Shown: piece by piece, positions 8,090 through 16,813 of the stretch
How positions within the stretch are numbered: the first letter of the stretch is position 1
Layout: the number at the start of each line of letters is the position of its first letter
Assembly (NCBI GenBank): GCA_016715405.1
Contig: JADKAE010000012.1
Location: 124,001-188,000 of the forward strand
Length of the DNA stretch: 64,000 nucleotides
Source: Saprospiraceae bacterium
Lineage (GTDB): Bacteria > Bacteroidota > Bacteroidia > Chitinophagales > Saprospiraceae
Direction of reading: 5' to 3'
The notes under the pieces: model-generated
What the model was told of the DNA's origin: nothing
The model's database searches: none
The model's input: the letters and a program-made list of their open reading frames with translations, nothing else
Made by a program: the position numbers and the translations under genes

Positions 8090-9022
8090 TCAGGCGTTCA
8101 TTCTGCTGCGCTTGACCAGATAAGCCTGCAGGATTTGCTGGAAGCCCTTGTTAATATCAGCTTCCACGAAATCAATGCGATACTGGAGGCATTTGTACTT
8201 GAGCTGTTCTGTATATTTGGCTACCTGCTCGCGATAGTATGGTTTGACCTGATTGGGTTGCAACCTCACCCGCTCACCCGATTCCATATCGATAAAGAGG
8301 TAGGGTCTGTTGTCGTAGTCAAAATCCAACTCTTTGGATTTATCGACCACGTGAAAAAGAATCACCTCGTGTTTGTTGTGCTTGAGGTGTTGCAGGGCGG
8401 AAAAAAGCTGTTCGTTGCTTTCGGATGATTCAAACATATCGCTAAATACGATAACCAGCGACCGTTTGTGGATACTGTCGGCAATTTGATGGAGGGCTTT
8501 TGCGGCGGCGGTAGGCCTTTCCAATTGGGGCTTTTGCACCATTTGCTCCAGGTAGTTCAGCATGAGCTGATAATGGGCCGTACTCGTCTTACAGCGCGTA
8601 TGCGTATATACGTTTTCGTCAAAAAGCGTCAGACCGAAAGCATCTCTTTGTTTGAGAAACAAATTCATCAACGAAGCGCCGGCCAGGGCTGAAAACCTTA
8701 TTTTGTTGATAAAAGCAGGGCTTTTGTCACTTACCTCCGGAAAAAACATGGAGCAAGAAGCATCGATCACGATTTGACAACGCAGGTTGGTCTCTTCCTC
8801 GAATCGTTTGGTGAAAAGCTTATCGGTGCGGGCGTATACTTTCCAGTCGATGTTTTTGGTACTCTCCCCGGCGTTATACAACCTGTGCTCGGCAAATTCT
8901 ACGGAGAAGCCGTGGAACGGACTTTTGTGCAAGCCTATGATGAACCCTTCTACCACCTGACGGGCCAGCAATTCGAGATTGCCGAAGCTGCGCAGCGAGT
9001 TTTGTTCTATTGTTCTGTTCAT
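8090..9022 (-). CDS. DUF58 domain-containing protein
   Basis: The 310-residue protein belongs to DUF58, a family with a von Willebrand factor A-like fold. Characteristic parts are the DUF58 core GESTKNIDWKVYARTDKLF near residues 52-70 and a metal-site-like DASCSMFF (the DxSxS pattern) near 90. A second acidic strand, VIVFSDMFESSE, follows near 190. DUF58 genes usually sit beside a MoxR AAA+ ATPase, but none is visible here: the neighbours are trxA upstream and PPK2 downstream. There is no signal peptide or membrane segment, so it is probably cytoplasmic. Its precise role is unknown. Confidence 0.85.
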   Translation of the reverse strand: MNRTIEQNSLRSFGNLELLARQVVEGFIIGLHKSPFHGFSVEFAEHRLYNAGESTKNIDWKVYARTDKLFTKRFEEETNLRCQIVIDASCSMFFPEVSDKSPAFINKIRFSALAGASLMNLFLKQRDAFGLTLFDENVYTHTRCKTSTAHYQLMLNYLEQMVQKPQLERPTAAAKALHQIADSIHKRSLVIVFSDMFESSESNEQLFSALQHLKHNKHEVILFHVVDKSKELDFDYDNRPYLFIDMESGERVRLQPNQVKPYYREQVAKYTEQLKYKCLQYRIDFVEADINKGFQQILQAYLVKRSRMNA

Positions 9023-9052
9023 GGAGCAAACCAGCTTAATAAATATAATGAA

Positions 9053-9083
9053 CCCTTATCACGGCCTGTCGCCGTGATAAGGG
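9053..9083 (-). terminator. hairpin terminator downstream of trxA
   Basis: A perfect 13-base inverted repeat (9053-9065, CCCTTATCACGGC, with 9071-9083) encloses a 5-base loop. It lies 29 bases beyond the trxA stop codon on the minus strand and is followed by an AT-rich stretch before the DUF58 start. It probably separates the two transcription units. Confidence 0.7.
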
Positions 9084-9111
9084 CTCAATTTAACTGCTTT
9101 TATCTATCGCA

Positions 9112-9429
9112 TCAAAGATGCGCCTCGATTTTATTTGCAAGAACCTGCTTGGAAGTCGTACCAACATGTTTGTCGACTACTTGGCCGTTCTTTAGTATAA
9201 GAATTGTAGGAATACTGCGGATGCCGTATTTCATGGAAACTTCCGGATTTGTATCCACATCCAGTTTTCCTATAAGCGCTTTGCCATCGTATTCGTGGGC
9301 TAATTCCTCGATGATAGGACCGATCATACGGCAGGGGCCGCACCATTCTGCCCAAAAATCGATTACAGTTACACCGTTGTTTTGGAGGACACTCTCTTGG
9401 AAGTTTGTATCCGTGATTTCAAAAGCCAT
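9112..9429 (-). CDS. trxA: thioredoxin
   Basis: A standard 105-residue cytoplasmic thioredoxin that reduces protein disulfides. The redox centre WCGPC has its cysteines at residues 30 and 33. The buried acid in VIDFWAEW, the cis-proline region (GIRSIPTILIL) and the terminal helix are all in place. No signal peptide is present. It forms its own unit, with a -7 box at 9494-9501 and a strong hairpin behind it. Confidence 0.97.
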   Translation of the reverse strand: MAFEITDTNFQESVLQNNGVTVIDFWAEWCGPCRMIGPIIEELAHEYDGKALIGKLDVDTNPEVSMKYGIRSIPTILILKNGQVVDKHVGTTSKQVLANKIEAHL

Positions 9430-9493
9430 TGCTGAAAGGTTTATTTTGGTTGATTACTTTGTTGTTGAAACACTAATTGACCTAAATAGGTTG

Positions 9494-9501
9494 CAAATAT
9501 A
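9494..9501 (-). promoter_or_regulatory. predicted -7 box of trxA
   Basis: TATATTTG on the minus strand matches TAnnTTTG and sits 65 bases upstream of the trxA start. It is preceded by AGCGC, exactly as in the molybdenum hydroxylase promoter. No clear TTG element stands at the usual 19-base distance (nearest 25 bases). Confidence 0.4.
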
Positions 9502-9587
9502 GCGCTTGTTTGCATTTTCTTGTCCGCAACAGGACATTCTTCTGACGATAGCTTACCTTAGCCGTCACATGCAAACGATGTATTAAC

Positions 9588-10673
9588 ATGACAAAAGGCC
9601 GCTTAGTTTGGATAGGGCTCGGAGTATTCACATTTTTTTTGCGTTGGAGCCTGGGCAACCGACCAGAGTGGATTGAAGATTATTACAGCAGAGGGCTTTT
9701 TCAGCTTATCCGTCCGGCCATCGATTATACCCTGGGCTGGTTCCCGTTTCCATGGATTTATGTTTGTATAGTCTTGTTATTGTCTTACGCCGGCTTATCA
9801 ATCCGGCGCATTTGGCGTACCTATCCACATTGGAAAACCAGGCTATGGCATTGGGCGTGGTTTGTCACAGCTTGTATGGCAGGCATTGTCGTGCTGTTTA
9901 TGTGGATGTGGGGGTTCAACTACGGCCGCATTACGGTTGAACGGCAATTGGGCCTGGACCTAAGGCAACCTGTGTATAAGGATATCAAGCAAGCCCTGGA
10001 GGAGGAAACAAGCGATTTGATCGCACTGCGAGCCCGCATTCCCGGCGCTTCACAAAATGCGTTGGATCTGCACCTGTCTAAAGTGGAATTGGAGAACCAC
10101 CTGCGCTTATTACTTACCCGGGTATTAGAACAGCACGGTTATCCGGTAGGTGGCCGCATGCGCGTGTTCACCCTTTATCCCAAAGGTATCTTTCTGCGGT
10201 TTAGCTCGGCGGGTTTGTATTTTCCGCTTACGGGGCAAGGTCAAATCGATGCGGGATTGCACACGCTGCAATGGCCCCATACCATGGCCCACGAAATGGC
10301 TCATGGTTATGGAATAGCAGAAGAAGGAGCCTGTAATTTTGGGGTTATGTCGCCTGCCGCCAATCTACCGATCCCGCAATTGCCTATATGGGCAGGTTGT
10401 CCCTACTGGCGTTCGCTGGCTATTTATTTTAAAATAAAAGAACCCGATGCCTATGCCATATTCAGGGCTGGATTACCCCCGGGTATGATCGCCGATCTTG
10501 AGGCGATCAACAAAAATTTGCTGGCATATCCGGATATAGCGCCCAAAATTCGCGACCATACTTACGATGCCTATCTCAAATCACAGGGATTGCAGGATGG
10601 CATGGCTAACTACAACAAAGACATCTTAATGATAGAGGCCTGGAAAAAGAAAAATCAAAATGCCTATCAATAA
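9588..10673 (+). CDS. DUF3810 family membrane protein, putative zinc peptidase
   Basis: This 361-residue protein has hydrophobic segments near residues 50-70 and 88-112, so it is anchored in the inner membrane. The large soluble part carries HEMAH (near residue 235) followed by GYGIAEEGACNF, the HExxH...ExxxNF pattern that defines DUF3810 and looks like a zinc-metalloprotease active site. No member's substrate is known to me. It is divergent from trxA and is followed by a secreted propeller-like gene after 58 bases. Family identity is firm. Protease activity is inferred from the motif. Confidence 0.85.
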   Translation: MTKGRLVWIGLGVFTFFLRWSLGNRPEWIEDYYSRGLFQLIRPAIDYTLGWFPFPWIYVCIVLLLSYAGLSIRRIWRTYPHWKTRLWHWAWFVTACMAGIVVLFMWMWGFNYGRITVERQLGLDLRQPVYKDIKQALEEETSDLIALRARIPGASQNALDLHLSKVELENHLRLLLTRVLEQHGYPVGGRMRVFTLYPKGIFLRFSSAGLYFPLTGQGQIDAGLHTLQWPHTMAHEMAHGYGIAEEGACNFGVMSPAANLPIPQLPIWAGCPYWRSLAIYFKIKEPDAYAIFRAGLPPGMIADLEAINKNLLAYPDIAPKIRDHTYDAYLKSQGLQDGMANYNKDILMIEAWKKKNQNAYQ

Positions 10674-10731
10674 TATTTGCACTACGACAATGTTGTACTA
10701 ATTTTATCGCCCTAAGCTAAATTTCTAAGCT

Positions 10732-11622
10732 ATGCAAAGAATAGCTGTTCTCTTTTCGTTGATTTGCGTTTGTGTTTCGTTACAGGCACAAACCCCTCGG
10801 TCAAGTGTATTTCTGTTTGATGTCAGAAAAGCGTCCGATACTTTATACAAACTGACTAAGCCGCGCTTCCTGACCGCTTTCAACGCCAGAGGTTATAACA
10901 ACCAGCCCGCTTTTTTTTCCAATAACGAGCTATATATTACTGTACAGATGTACGGCGATGACCAAACCGACCTTTATGTGCTCGATTTAGATAAAAAGAC
11001 TAAAACTAAGGTAACTGAAACACCCGACGGCGAGTTTTCAGCAGCCAGAGTGCCCGATTATTATTCGTTTTCTGCTATTCGTCAGGAAATTAACGGCCGC
11101 GATACCCTGCTTCGCCTGTGGCAATTCCCTATTGATCGCCTGACCAACGGCAAACCCGTGTTTAAATACCTCAAGGATATTGGGTATTATCACTGGCTTG
11201 ACGCCCAGCGTGTGGTAGTTTTTGGATTGGACAAGGGCAATTATCTGGCTATCTGCGATACCCGCACCGACGATGTGTCGCCTTTTGCTACCAATGTCGG
11301 GCGTTGCTTTATGCGTATGCCCAATGGCAACCTGGCCTATGTGCAGAAATCGACTTCGGGAGCCTGGCTGCTGATGGAAAAATTCCTGAGCAGGTCGGGC
11401 GGTGAGTCCAAAAGAATTATCAATACCCTGACGGGCTGTGAAGATTTCGCCGTATTACCCGATGGCTCATTTTTGATGGGACGGGGTTCCAAATTGTACA
11501 AATACGACCGTTATTCCGACCAGGATTGGGAAGAAATAGCGGATTTGAGATATTACGGCATCAAAAATATCACGCGCCTGGCAGTCAGCAATGACTTTAA
11601 GTTGGCTTTGGTAGCTGATTGA
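10732..11622 (+). CDS. secreted hypothetical protein, propeller-like
   Basis: The 296-residue protein begins with a clear signal peptide (residues 1-20, ending SLQAQ). The rest consists of repeated strand-rich stretches with TolB/WD40-like phrasing (DLYVLDLDKKTKTKVTET, YLAICDTRTDDVSPFATN, CEDFAVLPDGSFLMGRGSKLY). This suggests a beta-propeller of perhaps four to six blades. No catalytic motif is visible, and I do not recognise a named family. It precedes the transhydrogenase genes by 47 bases on the same strand but has no evident functional link to them. Confidence 0.65.
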   Translation: MQRIAVLFSLICVCVSLQAQTPRSSVFLFDVRKASDTLYKLTKPRFLTAFNARGYNNQPAFFSNNELYITVQMYGDDQTDLYVLDLDKKTKTKVTETPDGEFSAARVPDYYSFSAIRQEINGRDTLLRLWQFPIDRLTNGKPVFKYLKDIGYYHWLDAQRVVVFGLDKGNYLAICDTRTDDVSPFATNVGRCFMRMPNGNLAYVQKSTSGAWLLMEKFLSRSGGESKRIINTLTGCEDFAVLPDGSFLMGRGSKLYKYDRYSDQDWEEIADLRYYGIKNITRLAVSNDFKLALVAD

Positions 11623-11668
11623 TTGCCTACACGAACTGTTTTTACCGCATTTAACCGTTTTATATATC

Positions 11669-12747
11669 ATGGTTCACATTGGGGTTGTTAAAGAAAAAAG
11701 TGACAATAGGGTGGCTATGACCCCCGAAATAGGCGCTAAACTTACACTATTGGGAGCTGCCTTACTGGTAGAACGGGGCGCAGGCGCCGATGCAAGTTAC
11801 GGTGACGAGGATTATACCGATAATTGCCAATTGCTAAGCAGAGCGGAAGTGCTAACCAAATCAGACATTTTGGTTAGTATCCAACCCCTTCCTGAAGAAG
11901 ACCTCAAACAACTTCGACCCGATACAATTGTGGTCTCCTATTCCAGCCTTATCTCGACAACACCGTCAAACCCGCTTGCAGGGCATGCAATTGCGGGCGA
12001 TAAGCATGGATATGGTGCCCCGCACAACCTGGCTCAATCGATGGATGTGTTATCGTCTATGGCTGCCATTGCAGGGTACAAGGCCGTATTGGAAGCTGCC
12101 CGATTGCTCCGCGTTATTTTTTGATGATGATTACTGCCGCCGACAATATCAAGCCGGCCAAAGTATTGGTATTGGGCGCCGGAGTTGCCGGGCTGCAGGC
12201 TATTGCTACAGCCCGTCGCCTGGGCGCCCAGGTAGAAGCTTTTGACACGCGCCAGGCTGCAAAGGAAGAAGTAGAAAGCCTTGGCGCTCGTTTTGTGGAG
12301 GTGCCCGGCGCCAAAGACGATACCGGCGCAGGCGGATATGCCGTGGCTCAATCGGAAGAGTTTCTGAATCGCCAACGCACCAAAGTACAAGCCCACGCCA
12401 ATAAAGCCGACGTGGTAATTACAACCGCACAGGTTAGAGGCACTAAGGCCCCTGTGTTGCTCACCAAAGACACCGTAGAAAAAATGAAGCGTGGGGCAGT
12501 GGTTGTCGACCTGGCTGCTTCTCAGGGCGGCAATTGCGAGGTAACCCAAAACGGGAAAACTATCGTTCATCACGGTGTAATCATTTTGGGGGATTCCAAC
12601 CTGGCTGCCACTGCACCCCAGGATGCCAGCTTCCTGTTCAGTAATAATGTGCTCAATTTGCTCAAGCTCATTGTGGTGAAAGGAGAAATACAACTCGATC
12701 TCAATAACGAGATCATCAAAAGTGCATTTTTCACGGCCGCTACATAA
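11669..12747 (+). CDS. pntAA: proton-translocating NAD(P)+ transhydrogenase, NAD-binding subunit alpha-1 (one frameshift)
   Basis: This is the soluble NAD(H)-binding domain I of transhydrogenase, which couples hydride transfer from NADH to NADP+ with proton import. The first part (11669-12124) contains the alanine dehydrogenase-like domain (VHIGVVKEKSDNRVAMTPE, AQSMDVLSSMAAIAGYKAV). The second (12121-12747) contains the Rossmann motif VLGAGVAGLQAIATARRLGA and AAKEEVESLGARF. The parts join without gap if the CC at 12109-12110 is CCC, giving LLPRYFLMMITAAD. The domain is a stand-alone subunit of about 360 residues, the split arrangement common in Bacteroidota. pntAB and pntB follow directly. 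Confidence 0.92.
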
Positions 12748-12765
12748 ACTTTGCCGCTATACAAT

Positions 12766-13081
12766 ATGGAAACGATCTACCAATTTTTCAATGGCAATCT
12801 GCTCCTCATTTACCTCTTGATTTTTACTATCATACTTGGTTTTGAGGTTATTTCCAAGGTGCCTACGGTGCTGCACACCCACTTATGTCGGGGCTAATGC
12901 TATCAGTGGCGTAGTTATTATTGGTGCAATTATTCTGGTACGCCAAACTGCCCCAGGCGACTACGTAGGCCTTGTGCTGGGATTGATCGGCGTGATTTTG
13001 GGTATGATCAATGCACTGGGCGGCTTTGCCGTGACTAACCGCATGCTGGAAATGTTTAAACGTAAAAAACCGACTAAGTAA
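12766..13081 (+). CDS. pntAB: transhydrogenase small membrane subunit alpha-2 (two frameshifts)
   Basis: The roughly 105-residue membrane subunit carries part of domain II. It starts at ATG 12766 (METIYQFFNGNLLLIYLLIF). The conserved VISKVPTVLHTPLMSGANAISG is recovered only if the C run at 12878-12880 and the G run at 12890-12893 are each one base longer. Without these the frame stops at 12898. The remainder encodes two more transmembrane helices and ends in a basic tail (RMLEMFKRKKPTK), as in other PntAB proteins. Confidence 0.88.
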
Positions 13082-13088
13082 CCAAGCT

Positions 13089-14495
13089 ATGGCAATCAAT
13101 TTTTACATCGAATTAGCATATATGTTGGGCGCGGTAGGATTTGTATGGGGACTGCGCCTGCTGAGTTCACCAGATTCCGCGCGAAGGGGCAACCTGATCG
13201 CTGGGGTGGGGATGGGACTGGCTATCATAGCGGCGATTACAATGCCTATTCCCGGCGCTGCCAACAATTATATCTGGATTCTGAGTGGATTGGCTATCGG
13301 CGGCGTGATCGGAACGATTACTTCGTATAGGGTGAAAATGACCGCCATGCCCCAGTTGGTGTCTGTATTTAACGGCTTTGGGGGCGCATGTGCCGTATTG
13401 TTGGCCATCGTAGAGGGAGAGCGTGGCCTGGACACCGGCCTGCCAATTGCCAGTGGGCAATGGTCGATTACGCTGGCCACCTTGCTGATCGGAGGGGTTA
13501 CCTTCACCGGCAGTATGCTGGCTTATATGAAATTGGATGGCAGGCTGGGTGATAATAAATTGCTGTTGCCCCGGCACCAGGTGGTCAACCAGCTGTTTTT
13601 GCTGTCAGCGGTGATATGGGGTACGATGTTGTTTTTTTAAAAATGAAACTACCTCCATGACAGAGATGTGTGCTTTACACTTCTTTGTCTTGTTTATACG
13701 CCTCGTTTGTAGTCCCCATTGGAGGTGCAGATATGCCGGTAGTGATTTCGCTTCTTAACTCTTTTTCGGGTATTTCAGCGGCTACTTCCGGCATTATATA
13801 CCACAACCAGTTTATGCTTGTTGGCGGTATCCTGGTGGGGGCTTCGGGCACGATTCTTACAGTGATGATGTGTAAGGCAATGAATCGTTCAATCTTTAAT
13901 GTATTGATAGGCGGCTTTGGGGGAAGCTCCGCGGCCGCAGGCAGCAAAGCAGGCGGCGACCAGACAGTAAAAGAGGTTAGCCTTAACGATGCCGCTATTC
14001 TGTTGAATTACTCCAAGTCGGTAATTTTTGTACCGGGATACGGATTGGCAGTGGCGCAGGCCCAAAAAGGTGTGCAAAGAGATAGATGACTTGCTCAGTG
14101 AAAACGGCGTTGACGTAAAATATGCCATCCACCCTGTTGCGGGCCGCATGCCGGGGCACATGAATGTGTTGCTGGCAGAAGCAGATGTACCTTATCCGAA
14201 ACTTCTCGATTTGGATGATTCCAATGATGCGCTGGCCCAGGCTGACGTGGCGGTTATTGTCGGTGCTAATGACGTGGTAAACCCCGCTGCTGAGGACGAT
14301 CCCTCCAGCCCGATATACGGTATGCCCGTGTTGAAGGTCTGGAACGCCAAACACGTGATCGTGCTCAAACGCAGTATGAGCGCCGGCTATGCGGGTATTG
14401 AAAACCCCTTGTTTTTCCACGCGAAAAACCGCATGCTATTTGGCGATGCCAAAAATACACTCTCAAAATTGGTAGTGGAGCTGAAGGGCTTATAA
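13089..14495 (+). CDS. pntB: transhydrogenase beta subunit (several frameshifts)
   Basis: PntB provides the remaining membrane helices and the NADP(H)-binding domain III. Three pieces are visible. 13089-13640 holds the N-terminal helices up to RHQVVNQLFLLSAVIWG. About 13672-14089 holds PIGGADMPVVISLLNSFSG and CKAMNRSIFNVLIGGFG. 14050-14495 holds HPVAGRMPGHMNVLLAEADV, VIVGANDVVNPAA and RSMSAGYAGIENPLFF. The last join is at the A run 14064-14068. The middle join (13634-13672) needs at least two corrections and I cannot restore it uniquely. Reconstructed length, about 468 residues, is normal. It completes a pntAA-pntAB-pntB operon with gaps of 7-18 bases. Confidence 0.9.
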
Positions 14496-14500
14496 GCCTG

Positions 14501-14974
14501 CTATTCTTCCTGGAAGCCCCCCTCAATATCTAAGCCTTCGCTGGATTTTTCTTCAGCGGCAGGTTTGGGTTGCATTCGGTTTAAGCCGGCGTAATAGATG
14601 AGGTTCCACTCATTATCGAGTTTGGCAAAACGCCTGATCATGCCGTATTCTCCAGTTCTGTGTACTATTTTTTCCACCATTAGATTGTCGCCAAACGGAA
14701 TAAATTCGAGCATAAACCCGCTGTTCTGAGGGTCGAAACGCCTGTGCATAACCCAATTGTCGCGTTCCCAGCGGAATGTATTACTACTTATAGTGGCACT
14801 ATCGGCGTTGTCGGGTAATCCCTCCAGTGGAAATATTATATGTTCAATTTGAAATAGACTGTCACTCATGAAGCGCTGGTAAAATGCGTCAAATTCGCGC
14901 AGTTCTTGTTGGTTTTCGCTGCGACAAGCGCCTAATATGGCAATACATGCCATCGCTATACTTATTCTGATCAT
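14501..14974 (-). CDS. DUF4348-like lipoprotein
   Basis: A 157-residue predicted lipoprotein: the signal peptide ends in the lipobox LGAC with the lipidated cysteine at residue 17. The body (FDAFYQRFMSDSLFQIEHI, then TFRWERDNWVMHR and FGDNLMVEKIVHRTGEYG) has the arrangement I associate with the Bacteroidota family DUF4348. The C-terminus is acidic and low-complexity (EEKSSEGLDIEGGFQEE). It abuts hemD (one shared base at 14974) and is convergent with pntB. The family's function is unknown. Confidence 0.7.
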   Translation of the reverse strand: MIRISIAMACIAILGACRSENQQELREFDAFYQRFMSDSLFQIEHIIFPLEGLPDNADSATISSNTFRWERDNWVMHRRFDPQNSGFMLEFIPFGDNLMVEKIVHRTGEYGMIRRFAKLDNEWNLIYYAGLNRMQPKPAAEEKSSEGLDIEGGFQEE

Positions 14975-15666
14975 TATTTTGGGTTTTTATCTTCTTCTAA
15001 GTCGAAAATGGTCTTGGCCAGTGAAACTTCTAAAGGAAATTCTGCTGTGATTACGTCGTTAATGCCGGCATCCCGGAGCGCTTTCGCTGTCGTGCTGCCA
15101 ATGGCAATATAACGCTGAAAGGGCTGTGGCGTTACATTTTTCAGATACGAAATTGCATTAATGGGACTAGTTAGCACGGCATAATCGGTAAGTGGAATAT
15201 CCACGGATGTAATGGGGGTGTTTTCGTACACGATTATATCAATACATTGTATCTGCGCGGTTAGATAGGGTAGAAGTGCGTGGCGGGAATTTAAAGCTCT
15301 GGCAAATAATACGGTTTTCCCCGCTGCAATCGTCAAAAATGCAGGTGCAGTACCCGCTGCATCTCCCGTTCCAGTAAACGCAACGGAGTATCCCGCCTCC
15401 CGAATAGCCTCCGCAGTGGCTTCTCCGTATGCAGCCAGGTTCATTGACCCGACTTTAGCCCGGTCAGGTGGCTGAAGTTGAGAGAAAAAAAATGCGACGC
15501 CATTTTTGCTGTAAAAGAATAACCAGTCTGCAGCCGGAACAGCAGGGTAGGTTACGGGCGTCAATTTAACAAGAGAGACGCCCGTAACTTCCATTCCCTT
15601 TTGCGTATGCAGCAAATGAAAAGGACTGTCAGGTGTGAGAACCCGGCTGATGAAAACAGTTTTCAA
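14974..15666 (-). CDS. hemD: uroporphyrinogen-III synthase
   Basis: HemD closes hydroxymethylbilane into uroporphyrinogen III with inversion of ring D, in haem and corrinoid synthesis. The 230-residue product is very divergent, as usual, but shows the family's two-lobed pattern. Visible are DWLFFYSKNGVAFFFSQ (residues 48-64), AAYGEATAEAIREAGY near 90, the second-lobe DYAVLTSPINAISYL near 160, and IAIGSTTAKALRDAGI near 190, which aligns with the conserved GxxTAxAL motif. No other haem gene is nearby. Confidence 0.88.
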   Translation of the reverse strand: MKTVFISRVLTPDSPFHLLHTQKGMEVTGVSLVKLTPVTYPAVPAADWLFFYSKNGVAFFFSQLQPPDRAKVGSMNLAAYGEATAEAIREAGYSVAFTGTGDAAGTAPAFLTIAAGKTVLFARALNSRHALLPYLTAQIQCIDIIVYENTPITSVDIPLTDYAVLTSPINAISYLKNVTPQPFQRYIAIGSTTAKALRDAGINDVITAEFPLEVSLAKTIFDLEEDKNPK

Positions 15667-15668
15667 GC

Positions 15669-16598
15669 CTACAAGTACTCTTCTTCATCCACCGGTACGG
15701 TATCGGAGGGCTCTAATACTTTTACATTGGTAGCGATATTTTGCCCATCGTCATTTTTTCCAACTACAAAAGAGACCCTGTCGCCTTCTTTTAAGTCGTT
15801 GAAGTCACTGTCCACCACGCTTGAGTAGTGAAAGAAGAGGTTGTTGTTCGGATATTTGATAAAGCCAAAACCATTTTTCAGGCTTAGTACTTCGCTGATC
15901 TTGGTGTCTTCGTCAATTTCTTCTACGATTATGGGCTGTTTGCGACTTTCGGTCTGTACGAAAATATTGTTGATAAGCGGATCGTTGCGCTTGAGCCTAT
16001 TGTCAATAATTTCGTGCATGGCAATGGGATAACTGACTTCTTCCAAGAGGTCCTGTGAGGTACGCGTGATCATTCGCTTGCCGGCTTCGGTGGTGTATTC
16101 AAAATCCCAGCTCAGTACCATTACACGCGTGCCGATAGTATTCAGTTTGCGCACCAGAGGCACATAATCGCCATCAGAAGCTATCAGGACGATCACGTCA
16201 AATCGCTTGTAAAATGCCTGTTCGTAGGCTTCTAAAGCCAGCCATACGTCAATCCCTTTTTCCTCTCGCCTTCCGAAAATACTTTTTACCGGGAGATAGT
16301 GCGTGGTAACGCCTACCGACATCAGAATATCGTCAAACACGCGGTCCCAATACAATGTATCGCCTCTTTGAGCCGCCTCTTGCGCATTTAGTCTGCCCCT
16401 GAAATAATGCGCATCTACAATTTGACACAACCTCACATCAGTGCGCTCTTCTTCGGCAATCTGGTTGCGAATAAATTCGTGAAGACCGGAAATACTAACT
16501 CGCTTTTTTCGCGGATGATCGTAGTTGTAGAAATTGCTTACGTGTAGGAAATAATTACCGTCGTAAAAGACGCCGATACGAACCATTTTGTCTTGCAT
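15669..16598 (-). CDS. NYN-domain nuclease fused to a cold-shock-like RNA-binding domain
   Basis: I start at ATG 16598 (MQDKMVRIGVFYDGNYF) because the NYN fold begins there. An upstream in-frame ATG at 16664 adds 22 non-conserved residues. The NYN/LabA-type domain (residues 5-180) has the acidic residues expected of a PIN-like RNase (FYDGNYF, KGIDVWLALEAYEQA, VLIASDGDYVPLV). A C-terminal domain of about 65 residues (SLKNGFGFIKYPNNNLFFHY) resembles a cold-shock domain, with aromatic RNP1/RNP2-like patches. The combination suggests cleavage or processing of structured RNA. It is separated by two bases from hemD downstream. Confidence 0.85.
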   Translation of the reverse strand: MQDKMVRIGVFYDGNYFLHVSNFYNYDHPRKKRVSISGLHEFIRNQIAEEERTDVRLCQIVDAHYFRGRLNAQEAAQRGDTLYWDRVFDDILMSVGVTTHYLPVKSIFGRREEKGIDVWLALEAYEQAFYKRFDVIVLIASDGDYVPLVRKLNTIGTRVMVLSWDFEYTTEAGKRMITRTSQDLLEEVSYPIAMHEIIDNRLKRNDPLINNIFVQTESRKQPIIVEEIDEDTKISEVLSLKNGFGFIKYPNNNLFFHYSSVVDSDFNDLKEGDRVSFVVGKNDDGQNIATNVKVLEPSDTVPVDEEEYL

Positions 16599-16751
16599 AA
16601 TTGGTAGTTTCTTTCTTGTATTAAATAAATTGGCATTGCGCTTTCTCGTTAGCTGGAGGAGCACTAAATCTTTTTGATTCTAGGGATATAAAATGCTTGT
16701 AATGAGGGTTTTATAGGGAGATATACGCTAAATAACAGGTTAGCTGGAGTT

Positions 16752-16791
16752 ACGCTCTCGAATACAGGCTATTGGCTGTATTCGAGAGCGT
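16752..16791 (-). terminator. hairpin terminator behind the T9SS repeat protein
   Basis: A perfect 16-base stem (ACGCTCTCGAATACAG at 16752-16767 with 16776-16791) encloses an 8-base loop. It begins 23 bases after the stop codon at 16814 on the minus strand. There is no U tract, as is often the case in Bacteroidota. It separates this gene from the NYN/hemD group. Confidence 0.75.
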
Positions 16792-16813
16792 CAAATATAA
16801 AGTGTTTAAATGA

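Noticed and set aside
12034..12693. 219-codon frame on the minus strand opposite pntAA
   Set aside because: A shadow of the Rossmann domain coding strand. The product is low-similarity and the plus-strand protein has clear family motifs.
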